Positions 10,701 through 18,705 are shown, counted from the first letter of the stretch. The stretch is DNA of 64,000 bases from Streptomyces sp. MMG1533 (GCF_001279775.1 NZ_LGDG01000156.1:62001-126000), one strand, 5' to 3'. Notes: generated by a model not told the origin, from the sequence alone. Numbers and translations are program-made.

Positions 10701-11480
10701 CGCCCCGCCCTGTTCACGTTTCACCCCGCCGGCGGGCCGACGTCGGTCTACCGACCACTCGTCCAGCTGCTTCCTCCCACACAGCCCGTGTACGGGTTCG
10801 ACCGCGTGGACTCCCTCCGGACGATGGAGGAGAAGGCCGCCCACTACATCGGTCTGATCCGGGAGCTCCAGCCACAGGGGCCGTATCACCTGCTGGGCTG
10901 GTCCTTCGGCGGCTGTCTCGCCTACGAGGTCGCCCGCCGGCTCCGCGAGACGGACAGGGCCGTGGGCTTCCTCGGACTCGTCGACACCATCCTGCCGGCA
11001 GCTCTCCCGGGGCTGGAATCCAAGGAGATGCTCATCGAACGGTTCGGCCGCTTCGCCGAATACGTCGAGAAGACGTACGGACGCCGACTTGACCTGCCCT
11101 ACGAGGAACTGGCTGCCACGCCTGACGAACAGCAGATCGACGTGGTCATGCGGCTCGTTGCCGAAGCCGGCCTCGACATGAGCCCCGGAATCATGGAGCA
11201 CCAGCGAACGTCCTACGTCGACGCGCGCGTGGGGGAGCGGTACGAGCCTCAGCCGTATCCGGGCCACATCGTGCTCTACCGCGCCCAGGAGACCCAGCCG
11301 CTGACCACGGCCCTCGACCCCCGCTACGTGCGCAGCGAGGCAGACCTCGGATGGGCGCCGTTGTGTCCGTCGCTAGAGGTCGTACCGGTCCCCGGCGACC
11401 ACTTGTCGCTCATCGACCCGCCTCATGTCGAGGTCATTGCTCGGCACCTCACAAAAGCCCTTGAAGGGCACGGCGACTGA
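4713..11480 (+). CDS. Pks13-like type I polyketide synthase, ACP-KS-AT-psiDH-KR-ACP-psiACP-TE
   Basis: The 2,255-aa single-module synthase has these domains, with approximate residues. N-terminal ACP 33-104 (phosphopantetheine Ser67 in YGLTSRD). KS 127-550 (Cys297 in DTACSSS, His432, His472). AT 678-975 (Ser766 in GHSMGE; AAGH at the usual YASH/HAFH specificity site). DH-like fold 1037-1310 in which the catalytic HxxxG histidine is replaced (QQPAMLHGR). KR 1515-1690 (GGLTGLG; YSS and GQTAYAAAN catalytic site). ACP 1790-1862 (GLDSLM). A further carrier-like domain 1903-1973 with Gln in place of the attachment Ser (AAGGDQRTA). Thioesterase 1983-2252 (GWSFGG; GDHLSL). The N-terminal ACP and C-terminal ACP-TE match Pks13, the condensing enzyme of mycolate synthesis. 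Expected chemistry: one condensation of a FAAL-loaded fatty acid with an alkylmalonyl unit, keto reduction, no dehydration, release or transfer by the TE. Confidence 0.92.
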   Translation: MTGAQGGEAESRPTSTEQAPPPGAQGTEAPTADEIRSMLRHLVADLCGVPGDQLDGERPLTEYGLTSRDAVGLSGRLEQLLDRTLPATLVWENPSIEQLVRSLASGSPREQSTRTPTAAESTDRTDAVAVLGVGCRLPGGINGPDAFWEALLAGKDAVGQVPDERWQLFDDGAPETAAVLARTTRRGAFLDDIEGFDADFFGITPGEAEAMDPQQRLLLEVGCEALDHAGIPLPALQGSATGVFVGLSALEYGHLTTADLSGVTAWTSSGAAGSIAANRMSYLLDLRGPSMTIDTACSSSLVAVHQACRSLRDGECDTALAAGVNVLLSPAITANFEQVGALAPDGRCKPFDARADGIVRGEGCGVVVLKRLTDAQRDGDRILAVIRGTAVNSDGRSAGLMAPNPIAQEALLRSALRDAGADAADIGHVEAHGTGTLLGDPIEAGALGAVLGRGRPADRPLLIGSVKSNLGHLEGAAGIVGLIKTVLSLQHAKLPASLHFHSPNPHIDFTELGLRVVAEPTAWPTEHGRPALAGVSAFGFGGTNAHAILEQAPRPAPSPAEAPRHGHRDTMDTREQSAEGVPQILVVTARSEDRLGDVATGLAHWLHAQGGALSPADVCHTLAHQRRGPASAAVVGRGLSDLTAALVALARGETPAGVVPPRTAQASEADRKTSRRPVLVFSGYGSQWTGMGQRLLRDDPAFAASVGELDPVFETETGTSLTDLVSRTDRGTSVDCTQPLLFGLQLALANTLRAYGVEPAAVIGHSMGEVTAAVVAGALDARDGLRVILARSTRLAVIDQEQAGAMAAVELPEEARADVLGRHPDVSVAVYASPQRCTVTGPGEPIARIVEEVEAQGRLARLLHVGAAGHSPAVDPVLPALRDALDGISPRVATIPWYGTVLDDPRADVHADADYWSANVRRPVRFQQAVAAAAADGHDLFLEISPHPIAVVPITETLDAVAPGRCRVLPTVHRDGDDSVHLRTALAELHLAGVEGLARQLWPDGERVTVPSPPWRHVPHWVRRGSLTRRPSRASGHSLLGARVEDPGTDRVLWHGDIGTDGWNQQPAMLHGRPVLSLPACAELVIAAATATSATAVEAVRIENLAVHHWLPISARTPVTTVWEPEGRDRATVGIHSRSASGAWLCHASARVLTKPEALTRREPGGATPCEIGFPVPAAEEHAPDRPNGKLLHAVLHAPARRDGTDGTDGEAPGADPAPSATEDVPVTVRSLQVRLQVPADAECRVQCLPRTGESATGDAPGRSPHRGTWDIHAEDAGGRELIVAHELQLRAVEPGEVPQPLGETTYEIEWEKAPVSVPSPPTHVLMLTDQGDGSRNPCADLLESALQERGVEVAVADRRDDSFDSLLDTWREETHDGRAALVMLLTDGPEPPGTCRGLHAAADVARRLAADPRQLSVPRLWLVTERAQSVVPGETGNPDLASLRGLVRALALEHPALRTTLVDIDLQPGLVDDLAQELLCDGEADEVAWRGGTRFVARLAATDSDDAAVRVPFARPEGAYIVTGGLTGLGLATARRLAEQGAGRIVLNGRRAPGPATQAVLTELGELGTSLVVVRGDVAQPGVAARLVEAALSEGHSLCGVAHAAAVLHDRIITDLSSSDIHTVFRPKVTGALQLEAATAGHDLDWWLAYSSAAALFGSPGQTAYAAANAWLDAHAHRRRAVGLPATAIAWGPWAEVGAAPQDPAVNSALALEPITLAEGLDALQALVTRGSVHTGVVHLDARRVLEAFPGLDAVPFFAGVLRGSRLPDDGWDGPGGIESLGEAAPAKVCERLARRTAAVMGRAVQDLDENTPLTDLGLDSLMTVRIQNAAKQDFAVALPAPFLLRGASLRALGDAVLQELGLVRADPSDATADAKPKDTEQERVGAGAAPTLPTTVGPRDAAERMVAGVWNEILGRRPEDVNQDFIAAGGDQRTAHDLVEGIRRRLDATAPGLTAEQVLAHSTVATLAELIRPVVNGTGESVLRVLRDVQPGAQRPALFTFHPAGGPTSVYRPLVQLLPPTQPVYGFDRVDSLRTMEEKAAHYIGLIRELQPQGPYHLLGWSFGGCLAYEVARRLRETDRAVGFLGLVDTILPAALPGLESKEMLIERFGRFAEYVEKTYGRRLDLPYEELAATPDEQQIDVVMRLVAEAGLDMSPGIMEHQRTSYVDARVGERYEPQPYPGHIVLYRAQETQPLTTALDPRYVRSEADLGWAPLCPSLEVVPVPGDHLSLIDPPHVEVIARHLTKALEGHGD

Positions 11481-11526
11481 CGTCGTCCGCCTCCGTAGGG
11501 AGCAGGCCGGACGGCAAGGGCGGCCA

Positions 11527-11556
11527 TCAGGCGGCGGCCGCCCGGCCGCCGCCTGA
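11527..11556. terminator. Bidirectional terminator hairpin between PKS and CCR genes
   Basis: A perfect 13-bp inverted repeat (TCAGGCGGCGGCC and its complement) closes a 4-base loop midway between two convergent stop codons. There is no T-run, as is common in Streptomyces. Confidence 0.75.
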
Positions 11557-11574
11557 GAACACACAGACCGGCCG

Positions 11575-12915
11575 CTACGAAAGCCGGGGCAGCTCACTCC
11601 GGAAGGCGTGCAGACGGTCCTCGCCCACTCGCGCCCTGGCCTGCGGGTCCGTCACCCCCAGCCCCGGGCGCGGGGCGAGACACAGAACACCCACCTTGCC
11701 GATGTGCTGGTTGGTCTGAACACTCCTGGCAGCCATAGCCACCTCGTCCAGGGTGTACGTGGTCGACAGGGCCGGCAGCAGACGGCCCATGCTGAACAGC
11801 CGGTTGACTTCCCACTGCTCGTGCAGGTTGGCCCCGTGACTTCCGATGATCCTCTTGAGGCGCATCCACAAGTAGCGGTTGTCGTAGGTGTGCTGGTACC
11901 CGGTACTGGAACCGCATGTGACCACTGTCCCCCCGCGTCTGGCGAGAAAGACCGAGGCTCCGAATGTCTTCGCGCCGACGTGCTCGAAGACAATGTGCGG
12001 GTCCTCACCCACCGCGTCACGCACAGCGGCGCCGAGCTTCTTCCAACCCTCCGGCCGCTGCAGCAGGGTGGTGTCACCCTCGTCGATCTCAGAGCGGTTG
12101 ATGACGGCCTCGCATCCGAGGGACCGCAACAGGTCGGCCTTCCGGCGGGAGTTCACCACGCCGACCGGAATACCGCCGCCGTTACGGACGAGCTGAACGG
12201 CGTAGGACCCGAGCCCGCCGGTCGCACCCCAGATCAGCACCACATCGCCCTGCTTCATCTGCGCTCCGCGATCGCTGACCAGCATGCGATACGCCGTGCC
12301 GGCACACAGGGGATTGACGGCTGCCTCTTCCCAGGTGAGCAGGGCCGGCTTGGGCATCAGCTGGCTGGCCCGCACGATCGTGTAGTGCGCCAGTCCGCCG
12401 AAGTTCGTTTCGAAGCCCCACGCCTTCTGGCCGTGGCCGAGCATGCCGTCCCGGTGTGTCTCGTGGTCCTGGTCGTCGACGTACGCCGTCGCCACGGCCA
12501 CGTGGTCTCCGACCTTCCACTTGCGCACGGACGACCCCGTTCGCACGATGACGCCTGAGGCGTCCGACCCCACCACGTGGTAGGGGAGGTCGTGGCGCCG
12601 CTCCCAACCGCCGGCCTTTCCCATCTGTTTCAGGAACTGAAACGTCGGCAGCGGCTCGAACATCGCGGTCCAGACCGTGTTGTAGTTGATGGAGCTCGCC
12701 ATCACGGCGATCAGTGCTTCATCCGGAGCCAGTTCGGGCATCGGGACCTGGTCCACGGAGAGGGACTTCTGCACGTCCTTGTCGTCGGCGTCCTGGAACA
12801 TCTTGGCGTCAGCCAGACGCACCGTCGCCGCGGCGAACTCTTCGGGCAGAGGCAGCTTCTCAAGCGTGGCCCGGTCGGCACCCGCGATGACGGCTTCGGA
12901 CATGGTCGTGCTCAT
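11575..12915 (-). CDS. ccr: Crotonyl-CoA carboxylase/reductase
   Basis: The 446-aa medium-chain dehydrogenase/reductase uses NADPH and CO2 to convert crotonyl-CoA, or longer 2-enoyl-CoAs, to ethylmalonyl- or alkylmalonyl-CoA. Residues matching the CO2-binding set known from Kitasatospora setae Ccr are present: Asn79 (SSINYN), Phe168-Glu169 (WGFETN) and His360 (IGSHGAN). The cofactor loop is WGATGGLGS (residues 229-237). The ATG at 12915 is preceded by GGGGAG. It converges on the PKS and sits between it and the antigen 85-like gene, so it probably makes the branched extender unit for the synthase; a housekeeping ethylmalonyl-CoA copy normally lies elsewhere with meaB/ecm-type neighbours, which are absent here. 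Confidence 0.93.
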   Translation of the reverse strand: MSTTMSEAVIAGADRATLEKLPLPEEFAAATVRLADAKMFQDADDKDVQKSLSVDQVPMPELAPDEALIAVMASSINYNTVWTAMFEPLPTFQFLKQMGKAGGWERRHDLPYHVVGSDASGVIVRTGSSVRKWKVGDHVAVATAYVDDQDHETHRDGMLGHGQKAWGFETNFGGLAHYTIVRASQLMPKPALLTWEEAAVNPLCAGTAYRMLVSDRGAQMKQGDVVLIWGATGGLGSYAVQLVRNGGGIPVGVVNSRRKADLLRSLGCEAVINRSEIDEGDTTLLQRPEGWKKLGAAVRDAVGEDPHIVFEHVGAKTFGASVFLARRGGTVVTCGSSTGYQHTYDNRYLWMRLKRIIGSHGANLHEQWEVNRLFSMGRLLPALSTTYTLDEVAMAARSVQTNQHIGKVGVLCLAPRPGLGVTDPQARARVGEDRLHAFRSELPRLS

Positions 12916-13504
12916 CGAGTCTCCCCAAGATTCCCGGGCCGCGTGCGGCTGCCCTTCAGTTCACCGGCTGGTCTTCCCGGCCACCTGTACAAAGCAAGCT
13001 GCCTGCCTCGTCGCGTCGCAACCGCACAGTCCTCCGTCTGGCTCACGCCTGCGACGAAGACGCAGGTCAGTTGCCCGGAGCAGCATGCGTGCCGTTGCGC
13101 AAAGGGCGTAACGGCATGACGGGAAGGCCGGAATGGCGGTTGCCGCCCCGTCGCACACGACACGCCGCGCGGCCAGGAGCGGTCTTCCTGGGCCCTCCCG
13201 CGAACCGTGCCAAGCGAGATCAGTTGATCATATCTACACAAAATCGGCGTGTTGGCTGGTATTCGACAGCCGATGTCGGGATGGTCTGCACGTGCATGCC
13301 GATATTGTCCCGAATCTCCGCTGGAGGAGAGAGCTTCACCGCCGCCTCGTACGGCCGGCGTGACGAGCCGGCGCTGAAGGCCGGTTACCGCTGTCGGCGG
13401 CAGGACAGGGCTGTCGAGACCTTCAGAAGGCGTCGCCGCGTCGGTCCTTCCTCTGTGTGTCGCGTCGTCCCGGGCTCTGCCCGCCCCAAGGAGTCCCTCA
13501 GCCC
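12916..13504. promoter_or_regulatory. Divergent intergenic region (ccr / antigen 85-like)
   Basis: 589 bp without a convincing gene. A short A/T-rich stretch at about 13217-13245 (GATCAGTTGATCATATC, with ATCA-GT-TGAT as a small inverted repeat) is the best candidate for promoter or operator DNA. The ribosome site AAGGAG of the downstream gene is at 13488-13493. I see no RNA gene. Confidence 0.35.
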
Positions 13505-14521
13505 ATGCCAACTGCCCGCACCATGTTCACCGGCCGGGCGCGCCTCACCGGCCGCTCACTCCTGGCCTGCCTCGTGCTCCTCGCACCGATGTACGGCACC
13601 GCGGCAGCCGCGGCCGGCAACGGCGCGGAGCAAGCGTCCCGGTCGGCCGACACCGGCGCCCGGATCACGGCCGTCAGCGAACTCGACGCCCGCACACTGG
13701 ACCTGACCGTCCAGTCACGGGCCATGGCAAGCTCAGTACCGGTTCGCGTCATCCTCCCCAAAAGCTGGATGAGCGAGCCGAGCCGCACGTTCCCCGTGCT
13801 CTACATGCTGCACGGCGGGGCGGATGACTACACCTCCTGGACGCGTGAGACGGACGTCGAGGCACTGGCGGAGAACTCGGACGTACTTGTCGTCATGCCC
13901 GACGGCGGGAAGTACGGCTACTACTCCGACTGGTACGTCGGCACGCCCCGCTGGGAGACGTTCCACACCATGGAACTGGTCCGGCTCATGGAAAGGAATT
14001 TCCGCGCGAACTCCTCGCGGGCCGTCATCGGTCTGTCCATGGGGGGCTTCGGAGCGCTCAACTACGCGGCGCGGCACCGGGGGATGTACCGGTACGCGGC
14101 CTCCATGAGCTCGTACGTCGACCTCGACGAACCCTCGGTGCGTTTCCTCCTCGGTCTCGGCGCCGCCAAGGACGGCATCGACATCAATCGCGTCTGGGGC
14201 GACCCGAAAGAACACGACGACATCTGGCAGGCTCACAACCCGGCCGCCAGGCCACGCGCCTTCCGCGGAACAACGGTCCATCTGTCCGCGGGAAACGGAA
14301 CGCCAGGACCACTGGACGAGGGCCATCCGCTCCCCGTGATCCTTGTGGGTTCGGCGGCCGAAGCAGCACTTCCGGCATCGCTGCGGAAATTCGCTGATTC
14401 GCTCCACTCGGTGGGCGTCGACGTCTCGACGAACCTCTACGAACCCGGGACCCATTCCTGGCCCTACTGGCAGCGTGAGTTGCACCGCATCTGGCCCACG
14501 GTGACGGAGGAACTCTCGTAG
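13505..14521 (+). CDS. Secreted antigen 85-like acyltransferase/esterase (esterase D fold)
   Basis: The 338-aa protein has a signal peptide (twin Arg regions, then LLACLVLLAP, cleavage near residues 35-40) and an alpha/beta-hydrolase core. Key elements are VLYMLHGGADDYTSW (oxyanion region), the nucleophile Ser in GLSMGGFG, and the catalytic His in GTHSWPYW, which closely matches the GTHSWEYW motif of mycobacterial antigen 85 mycolyltransferases. Such enzymes transfer long acyl chains between sugar hydroxyls outside the membrane; related actinobacterial members are simple esterases, so acyl transfer here is inference from context. The ATG at 13505 follows AAGGAG by 11 bp and starts the signal peptide. 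It is followed 91 bp later by a glycosyltransferase on the same strand. Confidence 0.82.
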   Translation: MPTARTMFTGRARLTGRSLLACLVLLAPMYGTAAAAAGNGAEQASRSADTGARITAVSELDARTLDLTVQSRAMASSVPVRVILPKSWMSEPSRTFPVLYMLHGGADDYTSWTRETDVEALAENSDVLVVMPDGGKYGYYSDWYVGTPRWETFHTMELVRLMERNFRANSSRAVIGLSMGGFGALNYAARHRGMYRYAASMSSYVDLDEPSVRFLLGLGAAKDGIDINRVWGDPKEHDDIWQAHNPAARPRAFRGTTVHLSAGNGTPGPLDEGHPLPVILVGSAAEAALPASLRKFADSLHSVGVDVSTNLYEPGTHSWPYWQRELHRIWPTVTEELS

Positions 14522-14612
14522 CGGACCCGGCCTTCATCCGAGAGCGGGTCGCGCTGTCTGCGTCACGGTCATCCCGTCGGCAACGACGCGTACGACCAGG
14601 ATCGAGGGAGGC

Positions 14613-15854
<1,242 letters not shown>

Positions 15855-16059
15855 CCGTTCCTGTCGCCAAGGCAGCCGGGCCGGGCACCACGAACGCCGC
15901 AGCCAACGAGCAGCGCAGAGCCGCTCCTCGCGCAGGCCATGGACGGTGGACCGAGGAGCACGAGCCGCGCCGGCCTGGTCACGGAGACGGGCGTCCGTCC
16001 GCCCCAAGTGGCCGCTGGCTGCTGGCTGCTGGAGGGCGGTCTACTACTCCGGTTGTCGT

Positions 16060-16134
16060 AAAAGGTGCATAACTCAATGAGCAGCACTCTATCGGGTGTG
16101 TCGGAAATAGCGGGTTAAGAGAGGCCTGTGTTAG
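16060..16134 (+). promoter_or_regulatory. Conserved leader of small secreted protein gene, copy 1
   Basis: A block running from AAAAGGTGCATAA to GTTAG, about 65-140 bp before the start codon, is preserved upstream of three paralogues while surrounding DNA diverges, so it probably holds the promoter. Shared words include TGTCGGAAATAG and TTAAGAGAGG. No named sigma consensus could be assigned safely. Confidence 0.5.
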
Positions 16135-16198
16135 CGTCTGTGACGAGTCGGACACGGTCCGTAAGGAGGGCCGTGTCTGTGAAGGAATCGGAGACGTG

Positions 16199-16453
16199 AT
16201 GCACAAGTTCAAGAAGGCTGCGGCCGTAGCGGCGATGGTCGGCGGCCTCGGCCTTGTCGGCAGCGGGGTTGCCAGCGCCAACGGCGGCCACGACTACGAC
16301 GACCCGTTCGACATCGCCGTCAACAACCTGCAGGTCGTGGACTGCGACCAGGACTTCGACGGCGGCCTCGCCTTCGCCCCCGTCGGTTCGACCACCGGTG
16401 ACACGGAGCAGAACATCGGCAACTTCTGCACGGTGGTCGGGTCGATCGACTAA
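16199..16453 (+). CDS. Small secreted two-cysteine protein, paralogue 1
   Basis: The 84-aa precursor starts MHKFKKAAAVAAMVGG, with a Sec signal peptide ending near VASA-NGG; the mature part is about 55 aa, acidic, and has two Cys (VDCDQ and NFCTVVG) likely to form a disulfide. GGAGA lies 6-7 bases before the ATG; a GTG directly upstream is less likely. It is the first of four paralogues in a row. It lacks the chaplin GN-rich amyloid pattern and does not resemble the rodlins I can recall. Function unknown; secretion and copy number suggest an abundant surface or development-linked peptide, which is inference. Confidence 0.85.
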   Translation: MHKFKKAAAVAAMVGGLGLVGSGVASANGGHDYDDPFDIAVNNLQVVDCDQDFDGGLAFAPVGSTTGDTEQNIGNFCTVVGSID

Positions 16454-16476
16454 TTGCAGGACGCCGTGAAGAGCGG

Positions 16477-16501
16477 GGTCTCGCACATTCCGTGCGAGAC
16501 C
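16477..16501 (+). terminator. Terminator hairpin after paralogue 1
   Basis: A perfect 10-bp stem (GGTCTCGCAC with its complement) around a 5-base loop lies 24 bp after the stop codon. Confidence 0.7.
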
Positions 16502-16592
16502 TGGTCTTCAGTCCTTGCGGTGCCGGACGCCCCGTCACGGGGATCCGGCAGGCCCGTGGGCGGTATTGCAGCCTGAGGGTGACTGTGTCCTG

Positions 16593-16924
16593 GGAGAGTT
16601 GGGTGTCCAGGGTGCGAACAGGAAGTGCCTCCGATCAACGCGGACGAGGACATCTGAGATCCTCGTTCCCGTACCGGTCGGAGGCGCTTTGGTTTTGGGC
16701 CACTTGCCCGCCTGGGAATGGCCGCCTGGAACTGGTGACGATCGCAGCCGCCCATCGGGCCGTACCGACGCGTACTTGGTGGTGCGGCCCGCAGACCCAC
16801 TGCTGACTCTTTCCACCGCCCCACACGGGCTTCCGGTCAAGGCTCAATCGCATCTACCTGCCGGAGCTTTCCGTCCGCGTGACGCCCGTGGGTGCTTCCG
16901 GAATGGTCGCCGGCTGCCGCGGCG
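16593..16924. other. Spacer between duplicated units, no gene seen
   Basis: 332 bp unique to this interval. Reading frames here lack coding-type third-position bias and have no ribosome sites. Confidence 0.5.
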
Positions 16925-16947
16925 CGGTCGACCTCTCCGGTTGTCGT

Positions 16948-17022
16948 AAAAGGTACATAGCTCAATGAGTTACACCCAATCGGTCGTGTCGGAAATAGCA
17001 GGCTAAGAGAGGTATGTGTTAG
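16948..17022 (+). promoter_or_regulatory. Conserved leader of small secreted protein gene, copy 2
   Basis: Counterpart of the block before paralogue 1, at the same distance from the start codon, with AAAAGGTACATAG, TGTCGGAAATAG and CTAAGAGAGG. Confidence 0.5.
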
Positions 17023-17086
17023 CGTCTGTGGCGAGTTGAACACGGTCCGCGAGGAGGGTCGTGTTTGTGAGGAAATCGGAGACGTG

Positions 17087-17338
17087 ATGCACAAGTTCAA
17101 GAAGGCTGCGGCTGTAGCGGCGATGGTCGGCGGCCTCGGTCTCGTCGGCGGCGGGGTTGCCAGCGCCAACGGCGGTCACGACTACGACGACCTGTCCGAC
17201 GTCGGGGGCAACGTGCAGGCCGTGGACTGCGACCAGGAGTTCGACGCCGGCCTCGCCCCCGTCGAGGTTCCTACGGTCACCGGTGACACGAACCAGACCT
17301 TCGGCAACTTCTGCACGGTGGTCGGGTCGATCGGCTGA
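17087..17338 (+). CDS. Small secreted two-cysteine protein, paralogue 2
   Basis: The 83-aa precursor has a signal peptide nearly identical to that of paralogue 1 and the same two Cys (VDCDQE, NFCTVVG). The mature region is more divergent (LSDVGGNVQA and APVEVPTVTG replace the matching segments), so selection or drift acts mainly on the exported part. The same CGGAGACGTG-ATG start context is kept. Confidence 0.85.
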   Translation: MHKFKKAAAVAAMVGGLGLVGGGVASANGGHDYDDLSDVGGNVQAVDCDQEFDAGLAPVEVPTVTGDTNQTFGNFCTVVGSIG

Positions 17339-17352
17339 TTGCAGGACACCGT

Positions 17353-17393
17353 GAAGGCCAGGCCTCGCACTTCGAGTGCGAGTCCTGGCCTTC
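17353..17393 (+). terminator. Terminator hairpin after paralogue 2
   Basis: A long stem: GAAGGCCAGG pairs with CCTGGCCTTC and, after one mismatch, CTCGCACT pairs with AGTGCGAG around a TCG loop. Confidence 0.8.
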
Positions 17394-17476
17394 AGTGCTT
17401 GCGGTGCCGGAGGTCCCGTCACGGGGATCCGGCAGGCCCGTGGGCGGTATTGCGGCCTGAGGGTGACTGTGTCCTG

Positions 17477-17820
17477 TCGGACGCGCTTTGGGGGCTTCGG
17501 GTCGTGACGAGCCTTGCCTGAATGACCGCAGGTCAAGCCTCCGGCTCACCGGCAGCACAGACCTTCTCATCTGTCATGTCCAGTGCTAGCAGGCCGGATT
17601 GACGCCGGGTCGTTCCTGCCCGGCAGCACTCCTTCGTCGCACCCTGGAGAGCGGCCGGGCATGGCGGGTGGCTGCCCGCCACAAGAGGCAGGTTGACGCG
17701 TCCGCAGGTCGACGGCGTCCCTGGTGCGGAGGTCCTGCGCCGGTCTTCGCTGCACCTCGATCTCTTGGGCGATAAGGCCCCGGCATGAATTTCCAAACGA
17801 GGCTCAGCCGAACTTTGAAG
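17477..17820. other. Spacer between units 2 and 3, no gene seen
   Basis: 344 bp without a supported gene; open frames on both strands look like G+C-rich chance frames. Confidence 0.5.
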
Positions 17821-17828
17821 CTTTCCCG

Positions 17829-17904
17829 AAAAGGTACATAAATTAACTAGTAATACTCAAACGGGCGTGTCGGGAATGGTGCATTAAGAGAGGCGCATGT
17901 TAGT
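17829..17904 (+). promoter_or_regulatory. Conserved leader of small secreted protein gene, copy 3
   Basis: Has AAAAGGTACATAAATTAA, then CGGGCGTGTCGGGAAT and TTAAGAGAGG at the same spacing as in copies 1 and 2. More diverged than copies 1/2, which helps define the conserved words. Confidence 0.5.
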
Positions 17905-17968
17905 CTCTGTGACGAGTCGGACACGGTCCGTAAGGAGGGTCGTGTGCGTGGAGGAAATCGGAGACGTG

Positions 17969-18223
17969 ATGCACAAGTTCAAGAAGGCTGCGGCCGTAGC
18001 GGCGATGGTCGGCGGCCTCGGCCTTGTCGGCGGCGGGGTTGCCAGCGCCAACGGTGGCCACGACTACGACGACCCGTTCGACGCCGCCGTCAACAACCTG
18101 CAGGTCGTGGACTGTGAGCAGAGCTTCGAGGCCGGCGATGCTTTCGCCCCCGTCGGTTCGGCCCTCGGTGACACGGACCAGAACATCGGCAACTTCTGCA
18201 CGGTGATCGGGTCGGTCGGCTGA
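17969..18223 (+). CDS. Small secreted two-cysteine protein, paralogue 3
   Basis: The 84-aa precursor is closest to paralogue 1 through the mature N-terminus (GGHDYDDPFDAAVNNLQVVDC), then diverges before the common NIGNFCTVIG end. Signal peptide, ribosome site and two-Cys pattern are conserved. Unlike copies 1 and 2, the duplicated trailer is not kept, so this copy is older or was trimmed. Confidence 0.85.
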   Translation: MHKFKKAAAVAAMVGGLGLVGGGVASANGGHDYDDPFDAAVNNLQVVDCEQSFEAGDAFAPVGSALGDTDQNIGNFCTVIGSVG

Positions 18224-18246
18224 TTCAGGGACACCAAAGGCAGTTG

Positions 18247-18271
18247 GGTCTCGCACCTCCAGTGTGAGACC
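18247..18271 (+). terminator. Terminator hairpin after paralogue 3
   Basis: GGTCTCGCAC pairs with GTGTGAGACC (one G-T pair) around a 5-base loop, the same layout as after paralogue 1. Confidence 0.65.
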
Positions 18272-18453
18272 TGCTCCTTAGTCCTTGCCGCGTCTGACGC
18301 CCTGCTCATCTGTCGGCTCGGGGCCGCAGGAGAGAGGGCCAACAATAAGCGGAGCAGGGGATGCCGAGGAACAGGATCTCGACGTCCCCTTTGCTGTGCT
18401 GATCGAGGCCACGACGTTTTGTGGTGGCCGCGAGTCAATCTATGGAGATACGC

Positions 18454-18705
18454 GTGCGCAGGTTCAATAAGGTCATGCTCGTGACCGCCGCCATCGGTAG
18501 CCTCGGTCTGACGGGTGCCGGTGCCGCCCAGGCTCACGGCGCTGACGGTGACTCGCCCGATGCCACCATCGAAAACGCGCAGTTGCTGAAGTGTGAACAG
18601 GAATTCACTGCCTCCCTGGTCACGGTCAATGCGCCGGTCACCGTCTTGGGTGAAAGTGTTACGAACATCGGCAATTTCTGCACGCAGGTCGGTCCAGGCG
18701 AGTGA
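18454..18705 (+). CDS. Small secreted two-cysteine protein, divergent paralogue 4
   Basis: The 83-aa precursor starts at a GTG with GGAG six bases upstream (RRFNKVMLVTAAIG signal peptide ending near AQA-HG). The mature part keeps the family pattern (ENAQLLKCEQEF, then TNIGNFCTQVG) but little else, and it lacks the shared leader, so it is an older member under different control. An ATG at 18442 is an alternative start. Confidence 0.8.
   Translation: MRRFNKVMLVTAAIGSLGLTGAGAAQAHGADGDSPDATIENAQLLKCEQEFTASLVTVNAPVTVLGESVTNIGNFCTQVGPGE

Larger units (their letters stand above)
16037..16592 (+). repeat. Duplicated unit, copy 1 (promoter + small gene + terminator)
   Basis: About 555 bp are repeated 888 bp downstream with high identity. 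The upstream leader (CCGGTTGTCGTAAAAGGT), the gene, and the trailer (GATCCGGCAGGCCCGTGGG) are all shared; only the spacers between units differ. Confidence 0.8.
16925..17476 (+). repeat. Duplicated unit, copy 2
   Basis: Second copy of the ~555-bp unit, in direct orientation 888 bp from copy 1 at the leader and 884 bp at the trailer, so the copies differ by only a few bases of indel. Confidence 0.8.

Noticed and set aside
8502..11267. Long open frame (over 900 codons) on the minus strand opposite the synthase
   Set aside because: It mirrors the synthase codons, is Gly/Arg/Gln-rich, shows no domain and the plus-strand frame is clearly the gene.
16199..18705. Chaplin or rodlin identity for the four small secreted proteins
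   Set aside because: Size and secretion fit, but the chaplin GN-rich hydrophobic pattern and the rodlin sequence as I recall it are both absent.
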